From Halorubellus sp. JP-L1 (lineage in GTDB: Archaea > Halobacteriota > Halobacteria > Halobacteriales > Natrialbaceae), in the NCBI RefSeq assembly GCF_011440375.1, contig NZ_JAAOIR010000005.1:186001-250000 (forward strand): 64,000 nucleotides of DNA, in the 5' to 3' direction. Below the pieces are notes generated by a model that saw only the letters and a program-made list of their open reading frames with translations, had not been told where the DNA came from and made no database searches. Every line of letters begins with the position of its first letter. Positions within the stretch are counted from its first letter, which is position 1. Below are positions 52,288 through 60,845 of this stretch, in pieces. A program made the translations under genes and the position numbers.

Positions 52288-53388
52288 GTGTACGTGCTGG
52301 AACTCGGTGGGGAGGACGACGCGTTCGCGCGTCGCGAGGCGGCGACGGCCACGACGGGCGTGGAGCGTCTCGGCGTCGGGCTCGCGACGGCTGACGCGGT
52401 CGTCCCCGAGCGCGTCCGCGGACTGGCGTATACCCGGCGCGCGATCGAGTGCGTGGGGACGACGGACGCGTCAGTGGCGTCGGCGCGCGCGCTCCTCGAC
52501 GCGGCGTCGCTCGGCGACCGGGAGGGGTCGGTCGCGGTTCGCGCGCGGGACGTCCGCGGCGGGACCGGCGTCTCGACGAGCGACGCGGAGCGCGAACTCG
52601 GGAACGTCCTCGTCGACCGCGGGTTCTCGGTGGACCTCGACGACCCCGACCACGTCCTCCACGTCGCGTTTGCACCAGACACGGACCCAGAGGCCGACGA
52701 CGCGCCAGCGGACCCGCAGCGCGGCGACGCGGGCGTCTGTGCGGTCGGCTGGTTGGTCGCGTCGTCCGTGCGCGACTTCGGGGACCGGAAGCCGACGGAC
52801 CGGCCGTTCTTCCAGCCGGGGAGCATGGACCCGCTGCTGGCGCGCGCGATCGCGAACCTCGCTGGCGCCAGGCCGGGCGCGACGATACTCGACCCGATGT
52901 GCGGGACCGGCGGCGTCCTCGTCGAGGCGGGGCTCGTCGGCGCGGACGTCGTCGGCGTGGATGCGCAGGCGAAGATGGCCGCTGGGGCGCGCGAGAACCT
53001 CGCCGCGTTCCTCGACTCGGGTGCAGAGCCGTCGTCGGTCGCCGACCCCGGCGACTGGGCGACGATGCGCGGGGACGCCACGCGCCTCGCGCTCCGGGAC
53101 GACGCAGCGACTGGCGTCGTGTTCGACGCCCCGTACGGCCGCCAGTCGAAGATCGAGACGCACGGCCTCGACGACCTCGTCGCGGGCGCGCTCGCCGAGA
53201 GCCAGCGGGTCGCGGACCGGTGCGTGCTCGTCGCCGACCGCGACTGGCGGGACGCCGCACGCGACGCCGGCTGGACGGTCGACTCGGCGTTCCGACGGCG
53301 CGTCCACGCGTCGCTCGACCGGTTCGTGCTCGTCCTCGACGACCAAGACGGCGTCGACGACCGCGACGTGGACGCGCGAGCGGTCTGA
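52288..53388 (+). CDS. trmG10: tRNA (guanine(10)-N2)-dimethyltransferase
   Basis: SAM-dependent enzyme that dimethylates G10 of tRNA; 366 residues. An N-terminal THUMP-type RNA-binding region (residues about 40-150) precedes the Rossmann methylase with motif I ILDPMCGTGGVLVEAGLVGA and motif IV VVFDAPYGRQSK (DAPYG in place of DPPYG, common in haloarchaeal members). PTDRPFFQPGSMDPLLARAI is a family-specific stretch. GTG at 52288 gives MYVLELGGEDDAFARREAAT, matching homologues; other GTG/TTG codons lie just upstream. Confidence 0.93.
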   Translation: MYVLELGGEDDAFARREAATATTGVERLGVGLATADAVVPERVRGLAYTRRAIECVGTTDASVASARALLDAASLGDREGSVAVRARDVRGGTGVSTSDAERELGNVLVDRGFSVDLDDPDHVLHVAFAPDTDPEADDAPADPQRGDAGVCAVGWLVASSVRDFGDRKPTDRPFFQPGSMDPLLARAIANLAGARPGATILDPMCGTGGVLVEAGLVGADVVGVDAQAKMAAGARENLAAFLDSGAEPSSVADPGDWATMRGDATRLALRDDAATGVVFDAPYGRQSKIETHGLDDLVAGALAESQRVADRCVLVADRDWRDAARDAGWTVDSAFRRRVHASLDRFVLVLDDQDGVDDRDVDARAV

Positions 53389-53471
53389 ACGGGACGCCGC
53401 GGCGCACCCCGACGCACCCCGACACCGCGGCGCCTCCCGGTCGACGCGTCCGTCACCCGTGGACGCCTCCG

Positions 53472-53909
53472 TTACCCGTGTACGCGTTCCGCGACCGTCA
53501 GCAGTTCCTCCTCGTTCGCCGACTCCACGTCGAGTTCGGGGACCGTCGTCGACCGGCCGTCAGCGTCGACCGCGACGTACGTGAAGCACGCCTCCGTCGT
53601 CTTCGCGCGCTCGCCCGACAGCGGGTCCTCGCGGTACGCACGCAGGAACACCCGCACGCTACTCCGCCCCGCGCCGAACACGTACGCCTCGATGACCGCG
53701 ATCTCCCCGACCGGGATCGGGCGCTCGAAGCTGAACTCGTCGACGCCCGCGGTGACGCACGTCTCGCCAGCGAACCGCATCGCGCTCATCGCCCCCACCT
53801 CGTCCATCCACTTCATGAGGTTCCCGCCGTGGACGGACTCGTAGTTGTTCGCGTGATTCGGCTGCACGCGCTGTCGGTTCTCGATGTACGTCTCTGAGAG
53901 CGCCGGCAT
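53472..53909 (-). CDS. Acyl-CoA thioesterase, hotdog fold
   Basis: Protein of 145 residues of the YciA/BACH group that hydrolyses acyl-CoA to free acid and CoA. MPALSETYIENRQRVQPNHA begins it; VHGGNLMKWMDEVGAMSAMR is the catalytic hotdog helix with the conserved aspartate, and ACFTYVAVDADGRSTTVPEL the family's FTFVAxD strand. The ATG at 53907-53909 is the obvious start; longer frames run into rfc. Neighbour rfc gene is upstream on the same strand. Confidence 0.88.
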   Translation of the reverse strand: MPALSETYIENRQRVQPNHANNYESVHGGNLMKWMDEVGAMSAMRFAGETCVTAGVDEFSFERPIPVGEIAVIEAYVFGAGRSSVRVFLRAYREDPLSGERAKTTEACFTYVAVDADGRSTTVPELDVESANEEELLTVAERVHG

Positions 53910-53971
53910 ACACCGCGTGTTCGCACGGGGACGAGAAAAGCGTCGGGCGAAATCGGAGCCGTCGGGCGACC

Positions 53972-54994
53972 TCAGGCCTCGAGCTGCGGCCCGTGCTCGC
54001 GTCCGAGTTCCGCGAGGAAGTGCGAGAGGTGGACGCGGTCGCTCGACCCCTCCGTCATGTCGAAGTCGATCTGGCCCGCGAGCTCGTAGAGCGTCGCGAG
54101 CCGGTCGCCGTCGTACCGACTCCGTGCTTCGTCGAGCACTACGTCCAGCACCTCGCCGCCCTCGTAGCCTTCGTCGACGAGCAGGTCGTCGAGCGTCGAC
54201 CGTGCGTCCGTGAACTCCCCGGCTTCCGCGGCGTCCAGCATCGCCTGGACCTGATCCTGGTGCGCGACGTCGCCGAGCACTTCGTACGCCGCCTGCATCG
54301 ACACCTCGCCCTCTTGCTCGGCGGTCGTCTGCGCCGCCAGCACCGCCTGGCGGACGTCCCCGTCCGCGTACCCCGCGACGTACTCCAGGCCGTCGGCGTC
54401 GTACGTGACGCCCTCGGCCTCGCAGATGCCAGCGAGCACGTCCACGAGCGCGTCGTGGCTCGCGGCCGGCATCGCCACCGGGAAGCACCGCGAGCGGATC
54501 GGCGGAATCAGTTTCGTCGGCTGGCGGGTCGTCACCACGAACTGCGTCGCCTCGTGGTACTGTTCCATCACTCTGCGGAGCGCCTGCTGGAAGTCCACGC
54601 GCACGGCCTCCGCGTTGTCCAGGACGACGGTCTTGTAGTGTCCGCTCACGGGCTGATAGCTCGCGCTCTCCTTCAGGACGTGATTGATCATGTCGCGCTT
54701 CGCGAGGTCGGACTTCCCGCGGAGGAACGACGCGAACCGCGGGTCGTTCGTGATCTCCGTCTTCGTTCGGTCGAAGAAGTCCGCGACGTTGATCTCCACC
54801 AGGTCGTTCTCCGGGTCCTCGTGGCTCTCTCTCGCGAGCGCTCGCGCTGCGGCCGTCTTCCCCACGCCGGCCGGCCCGTGCAGCACCAGATTGATCGGGT
54901 CGTCCACGGCGTGCTCGAGGTACTCGCGAGCGTCCGCCTGCGGCAGGTCCTCGAGGTCGGGCGCGTACCGGTCAGTCCACAGCGGCGCGTCCAT
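53972..54994 (-). CDS. rfcC: Replication factor C small-subunit-like ATPase
   Basis: Clamp-loader AAA+ protein of 340 residues that helps open PCNA for DNA polymerase. Walker A GPAGVGKTAAA is at 40-50. The Walker B position reads TVVLDNAEAVRVDFQQALRR, an Asn in place of the usual DEAD, and the SRC sensor region is PPIRSRCFPVAMP. Haloarchaea carry two small subunits; the DNAEA form resembles the second (RfcC), which may be weak in ATP hydrolysis. Gene symbol is by that resemblance. The ATG at 54994 is preferred to the GTG at 55000. Confidence 0.85.
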   Translation of the reverse strand: MDAPLWTDRYAPDLEDLPQADAREYLEHAVDDPINLVLHGPAGVGKTAAARALARESHEDPENDLVEINVADFFDRTKTEITNDPRFASFLRGKSDLAKRDMINHVLKESASYQPVSGHYKTVVLDNAEAVRVDFQQALRRVMEQYHEATQFVVTTRQPTKLIPPIRSRCFPVAMPAASHDALVDVLAGICEAEGVTYDADGLEYVAGYADGDVRQAVLAAQTTAEQEGEVSMQAAYEVLGDVAHQDQVQAMLDAAEAGEFTDARSTLDDLLVDEGYEGGEVLDVVLDEARSRYDGDRLATLYELAGQIDFDMTEGSSDRVHLSHFLAELGREHGPQLEA

Positions 54995-55054
54995 TACCAC
55001 GCCCTATACTCGCACCCAGTACGAATCTGTCGATACGACCGTTTCTCCGTCCGC

Positions 55055-55075
55055 CGAGAGAGCGTCGCTCTCTCG
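55055..55075. repeat. Perfect palindrome upstream of rfcC
   Basis: CGAGAGAGCG and CGCTCTCTCG, ten-base arms with a single T centre. It lies 60 bases upstream of the rfcC start and 160 bases before the inverted-repeat block. Confidence 0.7.
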
Positions 55076-55233
55076 GGATACCGAACGACGCCCTCGGCGT
55101 CTTTCGAACCACGTCGGGTGGCTCTGCGGGCCACCGCTCCTCGAAACAGCGTTGCTGGAAACGGTCGAGTGCGACCAGATGGAGCGCTCGGCGAGCGTAC
55201 TGGACGACGACCGCGACGGCACTGCGACCGTGT

Positions 55234-55690
55234 CCGCACCGCCGCCGCCGCACCGCGACCGTACTGCGACCGCACCGCGACAGCACTGCAGCCTCGACCT
55301 CCCCAGCCGACTCCCGCGGCGACTCCCTGCGGTCGTCGCCGCGCTCGTCCAGCGTGAGAGCGAGCTCTCACTGGCTCCCGCTCGCTTCGCTTGCGGGAAC
55401 CTCGCATGGTATCGACGCCGCACGGCTCACCGCCGTTCGCCGTGCCGCGACACCGCGCGCCACCCGACCGTCGAACGCTCGATTCGACCAACAGTCGGGC
55501 CGGTCGAAGCGCGCGCGAATCTGCGCGCGCTTCGAGCAGGGGGAGGGCGGGGCGCGGTGCGGTTGCGGTGCGGCGGCGGTGCGGCGGCGGTGCGGCGGCG
55601 GCGCGGCGGCAGTGCGGCGGCGGCGCGGCGGCGGTGCGGCGGCGGCGGTGCGGTCGCGGTAGCGGAGCGGTCGCTGTTGCGGTGGGTGGG
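55234..55690. repeat. Inverted-repeat block in an 830-base gene-free region
   Basis: A 23-base sequence at 55234-55256 (starting CCGCACCGCCGCCGCCG) recurs exactly as reverse complement at 55631-55653. Between them are GTGAGAGC-GA-GCTCTCAC (55354-55371) and a hairpin with 13-base arms TCGAAGCGCGCGC/GCGCGCGCTTCGA (55504-55516, 55523-55535). After this hairpin comes GCAGGGGGAGGGCGGGGCGC and GCGGTGCGGC-type repeats. The rest of 55001-55832 contains no gene I can support. Confidence 0.75.
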
Positions 55691-55832
55691 ATTGAGAGGG
55701 GCGAGCGTGCCGGGGCTTTCTGCATGCTCGTGGTGCCGTCGGTCGTGGTCCCACCACGGCTGTCCGTCTCGTCCGCGACGGCTGTGGATGGAACCCGGAA
55801 GCGACATGAGCGCGCCCCGGGAAGCACGAGGC

Positions 55833-57119
55833 ATGAGTACGCTCTGCGTGTCGGGCGGTCGCGTGCTGCTGCCGAATCACGACGTCGTACGGGCCGACGT
55901 GCTGGTCGATCAGAACACTGGGTCGATCGTCGAGGTCGGCGAGGGCCTCGCGGGCGACGAGACGCTTTCCGCGGACGGCTGCCTCGTCGTGCCGGGACTC
56001 GTGAACGCGCACACCCACGCCGCGATGACGCTCCTGCGTGGGATCGCGGACGACAAGCCCCTAGACGCGTGGCTCCGGGAGGACATCTGGCCGGTCGAGG
56101 CGGCGCTCACGAGCGAGGACGTCCGCGCCGGCACGGAACTGGCCGCGGTGGAGATGATAAAGAGCGGGACGACGGCGTTCGCGGACATGTACTTCGAGGT
56201 CGACGCTGTCGTCGACGCCGTCGAGCGAGCGGGCCTCCGCGCCAGGGTCGGCCACGGCGTCGTCACCGTCGGGAAGGACGAGGACGAGGCGCGCGCGGAC
56301 GCCGAAGAGTCGATCAGGGTCGCCGAGGAGTTCGACGGCGCGGCCGACGGCCGCGTCTCGACGGCGTTCATGCCGCACTCGCTGACGACCGTCGACCCGG
56401 ACCTCCTCGTCGAGTACACCGAGCGAGCCCGCGACGCGGGCGTTCCGGTGCACTTGCACGCGAACGAGACGACCGACGAAGTCGACCCGATCGTGGACGA
56501 GCACGACGAGCGTCCGCTCGAGTGGGCGCGCGAACTCGGACTCCTCGAGCGCGAGGACTTCGTCGCGCACGGCGTGCACACCACCGCGAGCGAGCACGAC
56601 TTGCTCGCGGAGACGGGCGCGGGCGTCGTGCACTGTCCGGCGTCGAACATGAAGCTCGCGAGCGGGATGGCGCCCGTGCAAGCGATGCGCGACGCGGGCG
56701 TCACCGTGGCGCTCGGCACGGACGGGGCGGCGTCGAACAACGACCTGGACGTGTTCGACGAGATGCGTGACGCCGCGATGCTCGGGAAGCTCGCCGCGGA
56801 CGACGCGAGCGCCGTCCCCGCCGACGCCGTCGTCGAGATGGCGACCCAGGGCGGTGCGGACGTCCTCGGCATCGACGCCGGGCGCGTCGAGGCGGGCGCG
56901 AACGCCGACCTCGCCGTCCTCGACCTCGACGCCACGCACCTCACGCCCCAGCACGACCTCGTCAGTCACCTCGCGTACGCCGCCCGCGGCAGCGACGTCC
57001 GCCACACCGTCTGCGACGGCCAGGTGCTCATGCGCGACCGCGAGGTGACGACGCTCGACGCGGACGCGGTCCGCGAGCGCGCCAGCGAGCACGCCCGAGC
57101 GCTCGTCGAGCGCGCGTGA
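55833..57119 (+). CDS. mtaD: S-adenosylhomocysteine / 5'-methylthioadenosine deaminase
   Basis: Amidohydrolase of 428 residues that deaminates SAH or MTA to the inosine forms. Metal-binding motifs are GLVNAHTHAAMTLLRG (HxH), VHLHANETTDEVD, FVAHGVHTTASEHD and LGTDGAASNNDLDVFDEMR (catalytic aspartate). The C-terminal end GADVLGIDAGRVEAGANADL is the usual composite domain. MSTLCVSGGRVLLPNHDVVR from the ATG at 55833 matches homologues; MSAPREARG upstream at 55806 is possible. ahcY is 3.7 kb downstream, so both SAH-consuming enzymes are in this region. Specificity between SAH, MTA and 5'-deoxyadenosine is uncertain. Confidence 0.9.
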   Translation: MSTLCVSGGRVLLPNHDVVRADVLVDQNTGSIVEVGEGLAGDETLSADGCLVVPGLVNAHTHAAMTLLRGIADDKPLDAWLREDIWPVEAALTSEDVRAGTELAAVEMIKSGTTAFADMYFEVDAVVDAVERAGLRARVGHGVVTVGKDEDEARADAEESIRVAEEFDGAADGRVSTAFMPHSLTTVDPDLLVEYTERARDAGVPVHLHANETTDEVDPIVDEHDERPLEWARELGLLEREDFVAHGVHTTASEHDLLAETGAGVVHCPASNMKLASGMAPVQAMRDAGVTVALGTDGAASNNDLDVFDEMRDAAMLGKLAADDASAVPADAVVEMATQGGADVLGIDAGRVEAGANADLAVLDLDATHLTPQHDLVSHLAYAARGSDVRHTVCDGQVLMRDREVTTLDADAVRERASEHARALVERA

Positions 57120-57227
57120 CCCGGGCAGTCGGTTCCGCGCCTCTCGACCGCGGCTGACCGATCCAGCGCTCCGGCATCACCGGGCGTCCCACCGTGATAC
57201 CTCCTGAGGGGATTGAACGACGAGAAC

Positions 57228-57236
57228 GGTTATTGA
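57228..57236 (+). promoter_or_regulatory. TATA-like box before the secreted Asn/Thr-rich protein
   Basis: GGTTATTGA. A start point expected near 57257 coincides with an ATG at 57255 that is out of frame with the long protein beginning at 57331, leaving a leader of about 75 bases. Confidence 0.45.
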
Positions 57237-57330
57237 ACGTCCTAACGGTCTCTGATGGCGTCTCAATCTGCGGGTGAACGGAACGAACGGGGTGCCCGGT
57301 TTACGGTGGTGACCGCGTTGTTACCAGTTG

Positions 57331-58101
57331 ATGCAAGGACGCAGCCTCATGGCGATGGTGGGTGTCGCGATCATGCTGTTCGCGGCCGTCGGGCCCGCGG
57401 CAGCAGCGAGCGCACCGTCGACGGCCGACGACGCGGCGGCCATCGACGGCGACACCACGTTCACCGTCACGCCGGAGAACGAGACCAGCAACGAGACCGA
57501 CGTCGACGACAACGAGACTGACGTCGACGACAACGAGACCGACGTCGACGACAACGAGACTGACGTGAACGCGTCGAGTACCGCCGAAGCCGCGCGCGAG
57601 TTCACGCAGAAGCTCGACGCGGTCGTCGCGAACGCGACGAACGACTCGAACGTGTCCGCGCCCGGTCGCGTGATCGCGTCGTTCGTCGTCGCGAACAACC
57701 CCGGGAACGCGCCGGCGCACGCCGGCCCGCCGAACGGGACGCCCGGCGCGAACGCGACGAACGGAACGAACGCGTCCAGCGCCCCGGCCGCGAACGCGTC
57801 GAACGGTGGCGGCCCGCCGAACGGCACCGCCGGAGCGAACGCGTCGAACGGTGGCCCGCCGAACGGGACGCCCGGCGCGGGTTCGGCAGACGGGAACGAG
57901 ACCGATAGCGACGGGAACGAGACCGAGACTGACGGGAACGAGACCGACGGCGGGCCTGCTACCGGCAACGACGACGGGAACGGCGCCGACAACGGAAACG
58001 GCGCCGGCAACGGGAACGGCCCGAAGCGCGTCGGTGCACCGGTGGACGTCGCGTTCGAACGTCTCGCAGCCATCCAGACCGCAGTGCCGTTCGATTACTG
58101 A
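57331..58101 (+). CDS. Secreted Asn/Thr-rich low-complexity protein
   Basis: Exported protein of 256 residues. The signal peptide is MQGRSLMAMVGVAIMLFAAV followed by GPAAAASA. The mature part starts with repeats of NETDVDD (four copies), has a short helix (STAEAAREFTQKLDAVVANA) and then Gly/Pro/Asn-rich repeats with PPNGTPGAN and many N-x-S/T sites, ending FERLAAIQTAVPFDY. No lipobox or C-terminal anchor is seen, so it may be released or cell-wall associated. An ATG at 57255 in another frame encodes a basic peptide; a sequencing or real frameshift is possible. Function unknown. Confidence 0.65.
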   Translation: MQGRSLMAMVGVAIMLFAAVGPAAAASAPSTADDAAAIDGDTTFTVTPENETSNETDVDDNETDVDDNETDVDDNETDVNASSTAEAAREFTQKLDAVVANATNDSNVSAPGRVIASFVVANNPGNAPAHAGPPNGTPGANATNGTNASSAPAANASNGGGPPNGTAGANASNGGPPNGTPGAGSADGNETDSDGNETETDGNETDGGPATGNDDGNGADNGNGAGNGNGPKRVGAPVDVAFERLAAIQTAVPFDY

Positions 58102-58202
58102 CTTCGCAACGCCCTTTCTTCGAGAACCCGGTCGGTAGCGACGGGTCCGTCCCGAAACGAACCGGGAGGAACGCTCCCGCTGTGAGAGTCGAGTCGCTGC
58201 TC

Positions 58203-60674
58203 CTACTCCGACGCCAGCCCGCCCGTCCCCGGCTCTTCCCCCGCCGTCGTCGCCGCCAGCGGCAGTCGGACGGTGAACACCGCACCACCCTCGGGGCGGT
58301 TGCGGGCGTCGACGCTGCCGTCGTAGGACTCCACGATCTCCCGGACGAGGTAGAGCCCGAACCCGGTGCCGGGCGACTCGAACCCCTTCTCGCCCTTCTC
58401 GAACAGCGCGTCCCGCATCGACTCGTCGATCCCCGGACCGTCGTCGGCGACCTCGACGACCGCCTCGTCGCCCTCGACGCGGACCGACACCTCGACCGTC
58501 GGCGACGGCGAGTCGTTGTGCTGGACCGCGTTCGACAGCAGGTTCTCGAACACCTCCGGGAGCAAGTCGTTCCCCACGACCGCCACGTCCGGGCCGCGGT
58601 CGTACGCGACCGTCACGGCTTCGTACGCCCGCCACGCCTTCTCCACCTCCGCGGCCAGCACCTCCGACAACACCACCGGCTCCGTCTGCTCGCCGGGTTC
58701 CTCGGTCAACACCTGCATGAACGACCGCATCGTCTCGATGAGATCCACCATGTCCCGGACCCGCGACTGCACCGTCTCCAGGTGATCCGCGACCTCCGGG
58801 TCCACGTGCCCGGAGAGCAACCCCGCGCGCGCCTCCACGACGTTCATCCCGTTCAGGAGGTTGTGCCGGATCATGCGGTTCATGAACTCCAGTCGCTCCC
58901 GTTCGTGCTCGAGTTGCTGCTCGCGCTCCCGGCGCTCGGTCATGTCCCGCGTCACCTTCAGGAACCCCCGCAGTTCCCCGTCGTCCTCGCGCAGCGCCGT
59001 GATCGAGACGTCCGCCCAGAACCGCGACCCGTCCTTGCGCACGCGCCAACCCTCGGTCTCCGTGCGTCCCCGCTCGCGGGCCTCCGCGAGCAACGCCTCC
59101 GGCTCGCCGTCCTCGCGCGCCGCCTCGGGGTAGAACGTCCGCACGTGCTCGCCGACGACCTCGTCGGCCTCGTACCCCTTGATCTGGCGTGCGCCGCGGT
59201 TCCAGGACGCCACCTCGCCCGCCGCGTTCAACCGGAATATCGCGTACTCCTCGACGTCGCCGACGAGCGACTCGAACTGCTCACGGGTCTCCCGGAGCGC
59301 CTGCTGGCGTTCCGCCCGCCGCTGCGCCAGCTCGAGTTCGCTCCCGACCCAGCTCCCCATCAGCTCCACGACCGTCATCTCCCACTCGCCGACCGGCGGC
59401 CGCGGCTCCGGGTCGTAGAACGCGAGCGTCCCGTACAGCTCGCCGTCCGCGTACACGGGCATCCCGACGTACGACTCCACGTCGACGTCCGCGTGCGTCA
59501 GGCAACTCGTCAAGTCCGGCGCGTCGCGAGACAGGTGCTCGAACTGCTGCGTGCGCTCGGTCTCCACCACGCGCCGACACACCGTGTCCGACAGCGGGTA
59601 CGTCTCGCCCTCCGCGAGCGGCCAGTCGCGCGGACTCGCCGCCCGCACGTGGAAGTCCTCGCCGTCGACGCGCGTCAGCACCGCGAACTCCGTCCCGAGT
59701 TGCTGGCGGCCGACGTCCATGAGCGCGCCGATGCGGTTCTCGACGGACGACGACCGGTCGAGAAGGGCGTCGTGGAGTTCCCGAAGCACGCGCTCGCGGG
59801 ACTCCAGTTCCGCCGTCGTCTCCGTCTGATCCGTGACGTCCGTGTAGTGCTCGATGCGGCCGCCCTCGTAGAGGCCGGACTCGATCGGGCGACGCCGGTA
59901 CTCGAGCCAGCGCTCCTCGCGGTCCTCGTCGGGTAGCACGCGACACTCGAAGCGCTCCTCGGTCGCGGCGACGTCGCCATCACCGTCGACGCCGCCGACG
60001 TCGGCGACGTCGTCCATCGCCCCGACCCGTTCCCGGAACCGCTCGGGGTCGGCCACCGCCGCCGCCGTCTCCGACAGAACGTCGGCGTGCGGGCGCCCGA
60101 CGACGTCCTCGCGAGCCACCCCGAAGTACGTCTCGACGGCCTCGTTCACCCAGACGACCTCGCGGTCGTCGTCGACGATGAAGATCCCGACGTCGCTCGA
60201 GTCGAGGACGTCCTCCGTGAGCGACCGATAGCGTTCCTCGCTCCGCTCCAGCTCTCGCCTGTCGCGCGAGCGCATCACGCTATAGATGCCAATGAACGAC
60301 CCGAGGACGAGCCCGATCGCGGCGTTGCTCGACGCCAGCACGTGATAGTTCGTGCCGTTCTGGAAGAACAACTGGATGCCGAGCACCCACGCCTGGAGCG
60401 CGAGCGCGGCGACGCTCACGACCAGACTCCACGTCGCCACCCGGAGGACGTGCCTGCCGCGCCAGTCGTTCGTGTACAGCCAGACGACGACACCGCCGAA
60501 CGCGACGAGCAACAGTCCGGGGAACGAGACCTCGACCACCGAGACGAGCGCCGACGCGCTCTCGCTGACGACGTCGTCGTAGACGCCGTACACCTGCACG
60601 GCGGTGACGGTCGCACCGAGCGCGAGGAGCACGAGGACGCCGATGCGACGCTGGTGGTCGTCGCTGATGTCCAT
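58203..60674 (-). CDS. Membrane-bound PAS/GAF sensor histidine kinase
   Basis: Protein of 823 residues. Three to four membrane segments at the N-terminus (IGVLVLLALGATVTAVQVYG, GLLLVAFGGVVVWLY, VATWSLVVSVAALALQAWVL, AAIGLVLGSFIGIYSVM) precede PAS (DSSDVGIFIVDDDREVVWVN), GAF (RIGALMDVGRQQLGTEFAVL to GELYGTLAFYDP) and a second PAS (EEYAIFRLNAAGEVASWNRG). The phosphorylated histidine is in NRMIRHNLLNGMN (about residue 602), and the ATPase domain has ENLLSNAVQHN, DDGPGI and GTGFGLYL. No response regulator is next to it, typical for haloarchaeal orphan kinases. Signal unknown. Confidence 0.93.
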   Translation of the reverse strand: MDISDDHQRRIGVLVLLALGATVTAVQVYGVYDDVVSESASALVSVVEVSFPGLLLVAFGGVVVWLYTNDWRGRHVLRVATWSLVVSVAALALQAWVLGIQLFFQNGTNYHVLASSNAAIGLVLGSFIGIYSVMRSRDRRELERSEERYRSLTEDVLDSSDVGIFIVDDDREVVWVNEAVETYFGVAREDVVGRPHADVLSETAAAVADPERFRERVGAMDDVADVGGVDGDGDVAATEERFECRVLPDEDREERWLEYRRRPIESGLYEGGRIEHYTDVTDQTETTAELESRERVLRELHDALLDRSSSVENRIGALMDVGRQQLGTEFAVLTRVDGEDFHVRAASPRDWPLAEGETYPLSDTVCRRVVETERTQQFEHLSRDAPDLTSCLTHADVDVESYVGMPVYADGELYGTLAFYDPEPRPPVGEWEMTVVELMGSWVGSELELAQRRAERQQALRETREQFESLVGDVEEYAIFRLNAAGEVASWNRGARQIKGYEADEVVGEHVRTFYPEAAREDGEPEALLAEARERGRTETEGWRVRKDGSRFWADVSITALREDDGELRGFLKVTRDMTERREREQQLEHERERLEFMNRMIRHNLLNGMNVVEARAGLLSGHVDPEVADHLETVQSRVRDMVDLIETMRSFMQVLTEEPGEQTEPVVLSEVLAAEVEKAWRAYEAVTVAYDRGPDVAVVGNDLLPEVFENLLSNAVQHNDSPSPTVEVSVRVEGDEAVVEVADDGPGIDESMRDALFEKGEKGFESPGTGFGLYLVREIVESYDGSVDARNRPEGGAVFTVRLPLAATTAGEEPGTGGLASE

Positions 60675-60845
60675 GTACGTTCACGCCGGACGACACAGCA
60701 AAGACGCGCCCCCTAACTCTCTAGGCCCGACGCTCAACTGAGCGGTCTGGTACCCCACGATCCCTGCGTCTCGGAGCCCCAGCAGTCCGGCGTCCCGGCG
60801 TCCGCCTTCGGTAGGGTTTTGCCGTCGCTCCCGCTGAGTTCACCC

